A program made the translations under genes and the position numbers. From assembly GCF_016741775.1 (NCBI RefSeq), contig NZ_JAERRK010000009.1:1-64000 (forward strand): a stretch of 64,000 nt of DNA. The letters are read 5' to 3'. This stretch comes from Streptomyces actinomycinicus. GTDB lineage: Bacteria > Actinomycetota > Actinomycetes > Streptomycetales > Streptomycetaceae. The notes beneath the pieces were generated by a model. That model was given only the letters and a program-made list of their open reading frames with translations. It was not told where the DNA came from and searched no databases. Below, in pieces: positions 50,039-58,817 of this stretch (the first letter of the stretch is position 1; each line of letters starts with the position of its first letter).

Positions 50039-52611
50039 CCGGGAACCGCACGGGACGGGAACTGCCCGTCACCGACCTCTCCCTCGTCGTCCTCGTCGGC
50101 GCCTCCGGTTCCGGCAAGTCCACGTTCGCCCGCCGGCACTTCAAGCCGACCGAGGTGATCTCCTCGGACTTCTGCCGCGGCCTGGTCTCCGACGACGAGA
50201 ACGACCAGAGCGCCACCCGGGACGCCTTCGACGTCCTGCACTACATCGCCGGCAAGCGGCTGGCCGCCGGCCGCCGTACCGTGGTGGACGCCACCAGCGT
50301 GCAGCAGGACAGCCGCCGGCAGCTGATCGAGCTGGCCAAGAAGTACGACGTGCTGCCCATCGCCATCGTGCTGGACGTGCCGGAGGAGGTGTGCGCCGAA
50401 CGCAACGCGGCCCGCACCGACCGCGCCGACATGCCCCGCCGGGTCATCCAGCGGCACGTGCGCGAACTGCGCCGCTCGCTGCGTCACCTGGAGCGCGAGG
50501 GCTTCCGCAGGGTGCACGTGCTGCGCGGGGCCGAGGAGGCCGCGAACGCCACCGTCGTCACCGAGAAGCGCTTCAACGACCTGACCCACCTCACCGGCCC
50601 CTTCGACATCATCGGCGACGTCCACGGCTGCTCGTCCGAACTCGAGGCCCTGCTCGCCGAGCTGGGCTACGTGGACGGTGTGCACCCCGAGGGCCGTACC
50701 GCCGTGTTCGTCGGCGACCTCGTCGACCGCGGCCCGGACAGCCCGGGGGTGCTGCGCCGGGTGATGGCGATGGTGAAGTCGGGCGACGCGCTGTGCGTGC
50801 CGGGCAACCACGAGAACAAGTACGGCCGCTACCTCAAGGGCCGCAACGTCCAGCTCACCCACGGCCTCGCCGAGACCGTCGCGCAGATGGAGGGCGAGAG
50901 CGAGGAGTTCAAGGCCGAGGTTCGGCAGTTCCTGGACGGACTGGTCAGCCACTACGTCCTCGACGGCGGCAGGCTGGTCGTCTGCCACGCGGGCCTGCCC
51001 GAGAAGTACCACGGCCGCACCTCCGGCCGGGTCCGCTCGCACGCCCTGTACGGCGACACCACCGGCGAGACCGACGAGTTCGGGCTGCCGGTGCGCTACC
51101 CGTGGGCGGAGGACTACCGGGGCCGCGCCGCGGTGGTCTACGGCCACACTCCCGTCCCGGAGGCCACCTGGCTCAACAACACCATCTGCCTGGACACCGG
51201 TGCCGTCTTCGGCGGCAAGCTCACCGCGCTGCGCTGGCCGGAGCGGCAGCTGGTCGACGTACCGGCCGAGCGGGTCTGGTACGAGCCGGCGAAGCCGCTG
51301 CGCTCGGAGGCGCCCGGCGGGCACGACGGCCGGCCGCTGGACCTGGCGGACGTGCACGGCCGCCGGGCCGTGGAGACCCGGCACGCGGGCATGGTGGCGG
51401 TCCGGGAGGAGAACGCGGCCGCGGCCCTGGAGGTCATGAGCCGCTTCGCGACCGACCCGCGCCTGCTGCCGTACCTGCCGCCGACCATGGCGCCGACGGC
51501 GACCTCGCAGGTCGAGGGGTACCTGGAGCATCCGCGGGAGGCCTTCGCGCAGTACGCGGCCGACGGGGTCGCGCGGGTCGTGTGCGAGGAGAAGCACATG
51601 GGCTCGCGGGCCGTGGCCCTGGTGTGCCGGGACGCGGAGGCGGCCCGGAAGCGGTTCGGCGTCGGGGACGCCTCCCGTCCGGGCGGCCACGAGAGCGGAA
51701 CGGGCCCCACCGGCTCCCTGTACACCCGTACCGGCCGGCCGTTCTTCGACGACGAGAAGGTGACCGAGGAGATCCTCGGCCGGCTGCGCTCGGCGATCAC
51801 GGACGCCGGACTGTGGGAGGAACTCGGCACGGACTGGCTGCTGCTGGACGCCGAGCTGATGCCCTGGTCGCTGAAGGCCTCCGGCCTGCTGCGCAGCCAG
51901 TACGCGGCCGTGGGCGCCGCCTCCGGGGCGGTGTTCCCGGGTGCGCTCGCCGCACTGGAGGCCGCCGCGGCCCGTGGCGCCGACGTGGCCGGACTGCTGG
52001 AGCGGCAGCGGGAACGGGCCGGTGACGCGGCCGCGTTCACCGCCGCCTACCGCCGTTACTGCTGGACCACCGAGGGCCTGGAAGGGGTCCGGCTGGCTCC
52101 TTTCCAGCTCCTGGCCGCCCAGGGCCGCAACCTCGCCGTGCTCCCGCACGACGGGCAGCTGGCCCTGATCGACCGGATGGTGGAGCACGACGGTACCGGG
52201 CTGCTGCAGACCACCCGGCGGCTGTACGTCGACACCGGCGACCCGGAGTCGGTCGGCGCGGGCGTCGACTGGTGGCTGGAGATGACCGGCCGCGGCGGCG
52301 AGGGCATGGTCGTCAAGCCGCTCGGCGCGCTGGTCCGCAACGCCGAGGGGCGCCTGGTGCAGCCCGGCGTCAAGTGCCGGGGCCGCGAGTACCTGCGGAT
52401 CATCTACGGTCCCGAGTACACCCGGCCGGACAACCTCGCCCGTCTGCGCCGGCGCTTCCTGAACCACAAGCGGTCGCTCGCGCTGCGCGAGTACGCCCTG
52501 GGCCTGGAGGCCCTGGACCGGCTCGCGGACGGGGAACCGCTGTGGCGGGTGCACGAGGCCGTGTTCGGGGTGCTGGCGCTGGAGTCGGAGCCGGTGGACC
52601 CGCGCCTGTAG
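50035..52611 (+). CDS. pnkp: polynucleotide kinase-phosphatase-ligase (bacterial Pnkp)
   Basis: 858 residues in three parts: 5'-kinase (VLVGASGSGKSTFARRH, about 20-36), metallophosphatase (IGDVHGCSSEL, GDLVDRGPDS, GNHENK, GHTP; about 185-430) and a ligase-like adenylyltransferase (EEKHMGSRAVAL, with motif Lys, and late GEGMVVKP). Pnkp repairs RNAs such as tRNAs cut by ribotoxins, together with Hen1. No adjacent ribotoxin gene is seen. Confidence 0.95.
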   Translation: MTGNRTGRELPVTDLSLVVLVGASGSGKSTFARRHFKPTEVISSDFCRGLVSDDENDQSATRDAFDVLHYIAGKRLAAGRRTVVDATSVQQDSRRQLIELAKKYDVLPIAIVLDVPEEVCAERNAARTDRADMPRRVIQRHVRELRRSLRHLEREGFRRVHVLRGAEEAANATVVTEKRFNDLTHLTGPFDIIGDVHGCSSELEALLAELGYVDGVHPEGRTAVFVGDLVDRGPDSPGVLRRVMAMVKSGDALCVPGNHENKYGRYLKGRNVQLTHGLAETVAQMEGESEEFKAEVRQFLDGLVSHYVLDGGRLVVCHAGLPEKYHGRTSGRVRSHALYGDTTGETDEFGLPVRYPWAEDYRGRAAVVYGHTPVPEATWLNNTICLDTGAVFGGKLTALRWPERQLVDVPAERVWYEPAKPLRSEAPGGHDGRPLDLADVHGRRAVETRHAGMVAVREENAAAALEVMSRFATDPRLLPYLPPTMAPTATSQVEGYLEHPREAFAQYAADGVARVVCEEKHMGSRAVALVCRDAEAARKRFGVGDASRPGGHESGTGPTGSLYTRTGRPFFDDEKVTEEILGRLRSAITDAGLWEELGTDWLLLDAELMPWSLKASGLLRSQYAAVGAASGAVFPGALAALEAAAARGADVAGLLERQRERAGDAAAFTAAYRRYCWTTEGLEGVRLAPFQLLAAQGRNLAVLPHDGQLALIDRMVEHDGTGLLQTTRRLYVDTGDPESVGAGVDWWLEMTGRGGEGMVVKPLGALVRNAEGRLVQPGVKCRGREYLRIIYGPEYTRPDNLARLRRRFLNHKRSLALREYALGLEALDRLADGEPLWRVHEAVFGVLALESEPVDPRL

Positions 52612-52714
52612 GCGGCCCGTCACAGATCGCCCTTGTGTCGCACACAGTTCTGTCCATATGGTGGACGGCCGTGCGGCACAAGGGTGTTCGCGCGTCGTGA
52701 GGGGAGCGGTGGGC

Positions 52715-52801
52715 GTGGAGATCAAGAAGGTCGTGGTCCGCGAGGACCAGCAGAGCACCACCCGCCGGCCGGCCATCCTGGAGAAGCGGCCGACCCGCTG
52801 A
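52715..52801 (+). CDS. small precursor-like peptide (RiPP candidate)
   Basis: 28 codons from GTG 52715, behind a GAGGGGAG at ideal spacing, to TGA 52801, four bases before the radical SAM gene. The peptide starts MEIKKVVVRED, has a middle QQSTTRRPAI and ends LEKRPTR. It is short, charged, Arg/Lys-rich, free of Cys, and fits a leader plus core peptide. A longer reading from GTG 52709 or 52697 is possible. Position and co-transcription with a RiPP-type radical SAM methyltransferase are the main evidence. Confidence 0.72.
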   Translation: MEIKKVVVREDQQSTTRRPAILEKRPTR

Positions 52802-52805
52802 GACC

Positions 52806-54653
52806 ATGCGCGTCCATCTGGTCACGATGCCGTGGCATCCGCTCGACCTGCCCTCGCTGCAACTGGGCCTGCTGAACCGGATCGTGCGGGAGGCCCGGCC
52901 CGGCGACGAGGTGACCGAGTTCCACGGCTCGCTGCGCTGGGCCGAGTTCCTGCTGGAGCGGTCCGGCGGCCGGCTGCGGCCGGCGGACTGCGTGGAGGTC
53001 GGCAGCGACGCGATCTTCCACGGCCTCGGCGACTGGGTCTTCTCCGGAGCCCTGTACGACGACCCCGGCTGGGGTCTGGCCCGGCTGCGGGATTACGCGT
53101 CCGGCCGGGGCGTCCCCGTCGAAACGGCCGTCGCCATGCGCCCGTACGCGGCCCCCTTCGTCGACGCCTGCGCCACCGAGGTGCTGGCCGCCGAGCCGGA
53201 CGTGGTCGGTTTCACCACCACCTTCATGCAGAACGTCCCCTCGCTCGCCCTGGCCCGTGAACTCAAGCGAAGACGCCCGGGGTTGACGATCGTCCTCGGT
53301 GGCAGCAACTGCGACGGTCCCATGGGACACGCCCTGCACCGCAACCACCCGTTCGTCGACCACGTGGTCCGCGGCGAGGCCGAGCACGCCTTCCCGGCCC
53401 TGCTGCACCACCTGGACGCGCGCACCGGGCCCGCGGACGTCCCGGGCCTGTGCTGGTGGGACGGCCCGGTGTCCCGGGCCAACCCCGAGACCCGGCGGAC
53501 CGTTCCCCCGGCCGACATCCCCTCGCCCGACTACGACCAGTGGCAAGCCGCCCTGGACGCCTCCCCGGTGCAGGAGCACATCCATCCGAAGCTGGTCGTG
53601 GAAGGCGCCCGCGGCTGCTGGTGGGGCGAGAAGCACCACTGCACGTTCTGCGGGCTGAACGGCTCCGCCATGGCCTTCCGGGCCAAGCCGGGGGAGCGGC
53701 TGTGGGCAGAGATCGACCGGCTGGTGCGCCGGCACCGCATCCTCGACGTGGTCACCGTCGACAACATCATCGACATGGCCTACTTCCGTGACTTCCTGCC
53801 CCGCGTGGCCGCGAGCGGCTGGGACCTGCGGCTGCACTACGAGGTCAAGTCGAACCTCACCCCCGCCCAGCTCCGGCTCCTCGGCGACTCGGGCACGGTG
53901 CACATCCAGCCCGGCATCGAGAGCCTGGGCAGCCGCGTCCTGGACCTGATGGACAAGGGCGTCACCGGCGCCCGCAACGTCCGCACCCTGCGCGAGTGCG
54001 AGAACCACGCCCTGACCTGCTCCTGGAACCTGCTGTACGGCTTCCCGGGCGAGAGTGCCGACGACTACACGCCCGTCATCGACCAGCTCCCGGCCCTGGT
54101 GCACCTGCAACCGCCCAGCGGGGCCCACCGCATCCAGCTGGAGCGGTTCAGCCCGCACTTCACCGACCCGGGCCTCGGTTTCGGCAAACGCCGCCCGGCG
54201 CAGATGTACCAGCACGTGTACGACCTGCCCGAGGACGAACTCGGCGACCTGGTCTACCTCTTCGACACCGAGGACGCGGGCATCGCCGGCCCGGTCGAGC
54301 AACGGCTCACGGACGCCGTGGCCGCGTGGCGGGCCGGGCACGCGCACTCGCGGCTGCTGTTCGAGGAGGCGGGCGCGGAACTGCTGGTGCACGAGCGGCG
54401 GCACGGGCGTCCGCCCGGCACCCACCGGTTCGCCGGCTGGCGCGCCGCGGCCCTGCGGGGCCTGGAGGACGGCCGTACCGTCCCCGCGCTGCACCGGCTG
54501 CTGACCGCCGACGGCCACGGGATGGCGGTGCAGGAGCTGACGGACTGGGTCCGGCAGGCCTTCGCCCTCGGCCTGTTGTTCCGTGACGGCGCCACCTACG
54601 TCTCCCTGCCGACCTGGGGCGAACCGGTGCGGCTGCCCGAGGGGGGCCGGTGA
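52806..54653 (+). CDS. cobalamin-dependent radical SAM C-methyltransferase of RiPP maturation type
   Basis: 615 residues. N-terminal Rossmann-like B12-binding domain (about 1-190; MRVHLVTMPWHPLDLPSLQLG, VVGFTTTFMQN, VLGGSNCDG), then a radical SAM barrel. The cluster motif is GCWWGEKHHCTFCG (Cys 271, 279, 282), the wide Cx7CxxC spacing of the RiPP maturation radical SAM protein 1 family. Later DNIIDMAYF and IQPGIESLGSRVL fit this family. It probably methylates an unactivated carbon in the preceding peptide. It overlaps the following gene by four bases. Confidence 0.9.
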   Translation: MRVHLVTMPWHPLDLPSLQLGLLNRIVREARPGDEVTEFHGSLRWAEFLLERSGGRLRPADCVEVGSDAIFHGLGDWVFSGALYDDPGWGLARLRDYASGRGVPVETAVAMRPYAAPFVDACATEVLAAEPDVVGFTTTFMQNVPSLALARELKRRRPGLTIVLGGSNCDGPMGHALHRNHPFVDHVVRGEAEHAFPALLHHLDARTGPADVPGLCWWDGPVSRANPETRRTVPPADIPSPDYDQWQAALDASPVQEHIHPKLVVEGARGCWWGEKHHCTFCGLNGSAMAFRAKPGERLWAEIDRLVRRHRILDVVTVDNIIDMAYFRDFLPRVAASGWDLRLHYEVKSNLTPAQLRLLGDSGTVHIQPGIESLGSRVLDLMDKGVTGARNVRTLRECENHALTCSWNLLYGFPGESADDYTPVIDQLPALVHLQPPSGAHRIQLERFSPHFTDPGLGFGKRRPAQMYQHVYDLPEDELGDLVYLFDTEDAGIAGPVEQRLTDAVAAWRAGHAHSRLLFEEAGAELLVHERRHGRPPGTHRFAGWRAAALRGLEDGRTVPALHRLLTADGHGMAVQELTDWVRQAFALGLLFRDGATYVSLPTWGEPVRLPEGGR

Positions 54654-55189
54654 GCGGGCTGCCCGGCGCCGTGCCGCACCGGCTCACCGGGCGCCGGGTG
54701 GAGACGGCCGCGCCCCTGGACATCGGCGGGACCGGGCGCGGGACGGCGGAGGCGGTGTGCTTCCTGCGCGAGTGCCAGGGCCGCGGTCTGCGGGTGACCT
54801 GGCGGGCGACGGGCACGCCCGGGTACGACCCCGGCATCCTGCACCACCTGCCCCCGCCGGCCGAACTACCCGCGTCCCTGGCCCTGTTGGAGGCGTGGCG
54901 GGCCGACCACGCGCACGGCATCCTCTACCACCGGCGCGGCCCGGACTTCGTCACCGTGCTGGACCGCAGGGAGCGGGGCACGGCCGTCCGGCTCACCCTG
55001 GACCACCCCCGCCTCGTCGCCGCCTTCCTCCGGCTGCTGGAGCCCACGCCCGTGGCCGCCCTGGACCCTGCCGAGCGCGAGGCGCTCGGTCTCCTCACGG
55101 CCGAGCGGCTGGTCCTGGCCACCGGCGGATGGGCGGTGACCCTGCCCCCACGCCTCCGGCAGTGGCCGGTGCCCTGCACCGCCATCTGA
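54650..55189 (+). CDS. DUF5825 family protein
   Basis: 179 residues, GTG/ATG-type start overlapping the radical SAM stop. It has an alpha/beta pattern (TAEAVCFLRECQGRGLRVTW; DFVTVLDRRERG; a C-terminal LVLATGGWAVTLP) and no catalytic motif. By recall DUF5825 proteins accompany this radical SAM family in actinobacteria. It may be a peptide-binding partner or further modifying enzyme. Confidence 0.72.
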   Translation: MSGLPGAVPHRLTGRRVETAAPLDIGGTGRGTAEAVCFLRECQGRGLRVTWRATGTPGYDPGILHHLPPPAELPASLALLEAWRADHAHGILYHRRGPDFVTVLDRRERGTAVRLTLDHPRLVAAFLRLLEPTPVAALDPAEREALGLLTAERLVLATGGWAVTLPPRLRQWPVPCTAI

Positions 55190-55299
55190 CGCCCCGCCCG
55201 GCACCGCCGCCCCGGCCCGCCCCCGCCGGCCGGGCGACCGGAGCCGCCGCGTGCGGTCTCGCCGGCCCGCCGGGCTGCCGCCGCCCCGGTCCGCCCCCG

Positions 55300-56187
55300 C
55301 TAACAGGCCAGCCGCAGCCGCTGCCCGCACACCCCGACCCGGACCGTCTGCCCCCAGGTGAGCTGGAGCGCGTCCGTCTCGATGCCGTCGCCGAACGCGA
55401 TCAGCCGGTCGGACTCGACGGTCACCGTCAGCGCCGACGAGACCCCGAGTTCACCCGCGACCAGGCTCGTCCCGGTGGCCGGTGACGGCCAGGCCTCCCG
55501 CACGAACCACACCAGCCGGTCCTCCGTGGGGGAGGGCAGCGCGAGCCGGCCGCCACGCTCCTGCCACACCGAGCGCAGCCAGCCGGTCGCGCCCGTGCCG
55601 GTGCCCACCAGCACGCCGGAGGAGGCCTGGGCCTCGGCGGCACCCCCGTCGCCGTCGAGTCCCAGGCGGTAGCGGGCGGTCTGGTGGCCCGGCGTGCCCA
55701 GGTAGATCTCGTTGAGGGCCACCAGCCGCTGGGTGTCGTCGGCGACGGCCTCCACCATGGTCAGTTCGTCCACCGCCGTCCCCGCCGGCAGCAGCTTCGC
55801 CGCGTCCCGCGGACGGTGCCGGACCAGCACACCGGGGTTGCGGCCGGGGTCGGCGTCGATGCCGATCACCCGCTGGCCGGTGAGGTACTTGGCGGCGTTC
55901 GCCACCAGTCCGTCCTGGCCGACGACCACGACCACGTCCTCGGGAGCGAACAGGAACCGGTCCAGATCCGCCCGCTCGACGCGTGCCTGACGCCAGGTCA
56001 GCGGGACCGCGGCGGTGACCTCGGCCAGCGCCCGGCGGGCCCGGCGGTGCCGTCCGGCGACCTCCTCGATGTCCCGGCCCCGGGAGGCGAGGAAGAAGGC
56101 GGCCTGACCGTGCGTGCCGTGCCGGGCCACCAGCTCCTCGTACTCCGTGGTGCGGTGCACCAGTACGGCCCGCGGGGCGAGGCTCAC
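55300..56187 (-). CDS. NAD kinase-like protein
   Basis: 295 residues of the ATP-NAD/diacylglycerol kinase superfamily: VVVVVGQDGLVANAAKYL replaces the usual GGDG by GQDG, followed by a region with VLVGTGTGATGWLRSV near 195-210 like the NADK GTxxGSTA motif. It overlaps the start of the SPFH-gene end by four bases, so it is the second gene of a two-gene operon. Whether it phosphorylates NAD or another substrate is open. Confidence 0.8.
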   Translation of the reverse strand: MSLAPRAVLVHRTTEYEELVARHGTHGQAAFFLASRGRDIEEVAGRHRRARRALAEVTAAVPLTWRQARVERADLDRFLFAPEDVVVVVGQDGLVANAAKYLTGQRVIGIDADPGRNPGVLVRHRPRDAAKLLPAGTAVDELTMVEAVADDTQRLVALNEIYLGTPGHQTARYRLGLDGDGGAAEAQASSGVLVGTGTGATGWLRSVWQERGGRLALPSPTEDRLVWFVREAWPSPATGTSLVAGELGVSSALTVTVESDRLIAFGDGIETDALQLTWGQTVRVGVCGQRLRLAC

Positions 56188-57401
56188 GCCCCGGCCTCCG
56201 GGTCGCCGCCGAGCTTCGCCAGCAGCCCGGTCAGCACGTCCGGGGAGACGGTCACGCTGTCGATCCGGGGCAGGTTCTCGGCCAGCCGGGTCGCGGTGAG
56301 CGCCCGGAGCGTCGCCGCGCCCTCGACACCGGCCTCCGCGTGCACCCGCAGCCAGGCCGCCTGGGCCGCGGCCCGTGCCTCGCCGACCTCACGCGCCCCC
56401 TCGGCCTCCGCACGGGCGGCCCGCACCGCCCGGGCCGCGTCCGCCTCGGCGAGCTTGAGGGTGCGGGCCGCCTCGGCCTCGGTGAGGGCGGCCGTCCGCG
56501 CGGCCTCCGCCTCGGCGAGCCTGACGGAGCGCGCGGCCTCCGCCTCGGCGAGCTTGACGGAGCGCGCGGCCTCCGCCTCGGCGAGCTTGACCGAGCGGGC
56601 GGCCTCCGCCTCGGCGAGCTTGACCGAGCGCGCCGCCTCGGCGTCGGCGCGCACCGCGTCCGCGGCCGCCTGCTCCTCCGCCTCGCGGCGCGCGTTGGTG
56701 CCGCGCTGCTCGACCAGCTGCTCCTCCCGGCGGGCGAGTTCGATCTTGCTGGCCAGTTCGTTCTCGGCGATGGCGCGTTCCCGCTCGACCGCCACGGCCC
56801 GCCGCTCGTAGGTGGCCCGGTCGGCGTCCTGCTGGATCTGCTCCCGGGCCGGCGTGCGCAGGGCCCGCTCCACCTCCGGCTCCGGCCGCACCGCCATCAC
56901 CCGCACCGCCACCACCTCGATGCCGGTGGCCGGCAGCCGCGGTTCGGTGCCCAGGCCCGCCGCGACCCGTTCGCGCACCGCGGCCACGCCGTCGACCAGC
57001 GCCGCCGACAGCGGCGTACGGGCGAGCACGTCCAGCGCGTGCTGCTGCGCCGTCTCGGTGAGCAGGGTGCCGAGCTGCTCCAGCGGGGTGCCGCGCCAGA
57101 CGCCCGTGTCAGGGTCGATGGAGAAGTCCAGCCGGGCGGCGGCCAGCGCCGGGTCGCCGATCCGGTAGGTGACCGTCGCCTGCACCGTGACGTCCTGGAA
57201 GTCGGCCGTACGGGCGTGGAAGGTCATGGCCAGTTCGCGGTCGTCGACCGGGATCTCGGAGAGCGCGGCGGTCAGGGCCCGGTACCAGAAGCTGAGCCCG
57301 GGGCCGTCATGCACCAGCTTGCCGCCGCGGTGGTGCCGGATGTGCGCCGTCGGTGTCCCGCGCAGGTGGCGCCGGCCCAGGCGCCGGGTGATGTCGGCCA
57401 T
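56184..57401 (-). CDS. SPFH/band-7 domain protein with hendecad coiled coil
   Basis: 405 residues. An N-terminal SPFH-like domain (about 20-190; VHDGPGLSFWYRAL, DVTVQATVTYRIGDP) is followed by a long coiled coil containing six to seven copies of AEAEAARSVKL. There is no obvious transmembrane helix, so it may be a cytosolic or peripheral assembly. It is first in an operon with the NAD kinase-like gene. Role unknown. Confidence 0.83.
   Translation of the reverse strand: MADITRRLGRRHLRGTPTAHIRHHRGGKLVHDGPGLSFWYRALTAALSEIPVDDRELAMTFHARTADFQDVTVQATVTYRIGDPALAAARLDFSIDPDTGVWRGTPLEQLGTLLTETAQQHALDVLARTPLSAALVDGVAAVRERVAAGLGTEPRLPATGIEVVAVRVMAVRPEPEVERALRTPAREQIQQDADRATYERRAVAVERERAIAENELASKIELARREEQLVEQRGTNARREAEEQAAADAVRADAEAARSVKLAEAEAARSVKLAEAEAARSVKLAEAEAARSVRLAEAEAARTAALTEAEAARTLKLAEADAARAVRAARAEAEGAREVGEARAAAQAAWLRVHAEAGVEGAATLRALTATRLAENLPRIDSVTVSPDVLTGLLAKLGGDPEAGA
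56445..56650. repeat. 33-bp repeats encoding the SPFH coiled coil
   Basis: Near-identical 33-base units (ggcgagcttgacggagcgcg followed by a conserved 13-base remainder) in strict phase, several copies almost perfect at DNA level, indicating recent amplification. Confidence 0.85.
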
Positions 57402-57406
57402 CGGTC

Positions 57407-57461
57407 CCCCTTGTTTTCGTCATGAAGACGATAAAAGATCACGCCGCTTGTCGTCAAGGGG
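57407..57461. promoter_or_regulatory. divergent promoter region of SPFH and arginine deiminase genes
   Basis: Contains an inverted repeat CCCCTTG (57407-57413) / CAAGGGG (57455-57461) and a nested TCGTC-atgaa-GACGA (57417-57431), in the only AT-rich stretch nearby (GATAAAAGATC). No specific regulator can be named. Confidence 0.4.
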
Positions 57462-57531
57462 ACGAGAAGTGGAGGGTGCGGAAACCGCCGAGACGCGGGT
57501 GAAGCGGGGGCCCGGCGGCCAGGATGGAGGC

Positions 57532-58755
57532 ATGGGATTCCATGTCGACTCCGAGGCCGGGCGGCTGCGCCGCGTCATACTGCACCGGCCGGATCTGGAG
57601 CTCAAAAGGCTCACCCCCAGCAACAAGGACGCCCTTCTCTTCGACGACGTGCTCTGGGTGCGCCGGGCGCGCGCCGAGCACGACGGGTTCGCCGACGTCC
57701 TGCGCGACCGCGGGGTCACCGTCCACCTCTTCGGTGACCTGCTCACCGACACCCTGGAGATCCCCGAGGCGAGGGCGCTCGTCCTGGACCGGGTCTTCGA
57801 CGAGAAGGAGTACGGCCCCCTCGCCACCGACCACCTGCGCGCCACCTTCGACCGGATGACCCCGGCCGGACTGGCCGAGGCCCTGGTCGGCGGGATGACC
57901 AAGCGGGAGTTCCTGGCGGCCCACGCGGAGCCGACCTCGGTCCGCTTCCACGTGATGGACCTGGACGACTTCCTGGTCCCTCCGCTGCCCAACCACCTGT
58001 TCACCCGCGACACCTCGGCATGGATCTACGACGGCGTCTCCATCAACGCCATGCGCCGGCCCGCCCGGCAGCGGGAGACCGTCCACTTCGAGGCGATCTA
58101 CCGGCACCACCCGCTGTTCCGCGAGGAAACGTTCCGCGTCTGGTCCCGGGGGCAGGCGGACTACCCCTCCACCATCGAGGGCGGCGACGTCCTGGTGATC
58201 GGCGGCGGTGCCGTCCTGATCGGCATGAGCGAGCGCACCACCCCGCAGGCCGTGGAGATGCTGGCGCACAAGCTGTTCGCGGCCGGCTCGGCGCGTACGA
58301 TCGTCGCGCTCGACATGCCCAAGCGGCGCGCCTTCATGCATCTCGACACGGTGATGACCATGGTCGACGGCGACACCTTCACCCAGTACGCCGGCCTCGG
58401 CATGCTCCGCTCGTACACCATCGAGGCCGGTGACGGGGAGCGGGAGCTGAAGGTCACCGACCATCCGCCGGAGCACATGCACCGGGCGATCGCCGCCGCG
58501 CTCGGCCTCGGCGAGATCCGGGTGCTGACCGCCACGCAGGACGTGCACGCGGCCGAACGCGAGCAGTGGGACGACGGCTGCAACGTGCTCGCCGTCGAGC
58601 CCGGTGTCGTCGTCGCCTACGAGCGGAACGTCACCACCAACACGCATCTGCGCAAGCAGGGCATCGAGGTGATCGAGATCCCGGGCAGCGAACTGGGCCG
58701 GGGCAGGGGCGGGCCGCGGTGCATGAGCTGTCCCGTGGAACGAGATGCCGTATAG
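57532..58755 (+). CDS. arcA: arginine deiminase
   Basis: 407 residues: VDSEAGRLRRVILHRPDLELKRL at the start, FTRDTSAWI, IEGGDVLVI, HLDTVMTMVD and the C-terminal catalytic Cys in PRCMSCPVERD. It hydrolyses arginine to citrulline and ammonia. GGAGG precedes the ATG by four bases. Followed by ornithine carbamoyltransferase and a permease, giving a catabolic set, though no carbamate kinase (arcC) is present in the window. Confidence 0.95.
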   Translation: MGFHVDSEAGRLRRVILHRPDLELKRLTPSNKDALLFDDVLWVRRARAEHDGFADVLRDRGVTVHLFGDLLTDTLEIPEARALVLDRVFDEKEYGPLATDHLRATFDRMTPAGLAEALVGGMTKREFLAAHAEPTSVRFHVMDLDDFLVPPLPNHLFTRDTSAWIYDGVSINAMRRPARQRETVHFEAIYRHHPLFREETFRVWSRGQADYPSTIEGGDVLVIGGGAVLIGMSERTTPQAVEMLAHKLFAAGSARTIVALDMPKRRAFMHLDTVMTMVDGDTFTQYAGLGMLRSYTIEAGDGERELKVTDHPPEHMHRAIAAALGLGEIRVLTATQDVHAAEREQWDDGCNVLAVEPGVVVAYERNVTTNTHLRKQGIEVIEIPGSELGRGRGGPRCMSCPVERDAV

Positions 58756-58777
58756 AAATGTGAAGGGTCGTATAGAA
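58749..58777. promoter_or_regulatory. two CGTATAGAA direct repeats, 20 bp apart, upstream of argF/arcB
   Basis: CGTATAGAA at 58749-58757 and 58769-58777, exactly two helical turns apart. The first contains the arcA stop codon. They lie about 45 bases before the ornithine carbamoyltransferase start and are AT-rich for this genome. A regulator such as ArgR or a promoter element may bind there. Confidence 0.5.
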
Positions 58778-58817
58778 TTCCAGAGTCCCCTGTAGTCGTA
58801 CCTCTGGAGCGCCCGCC

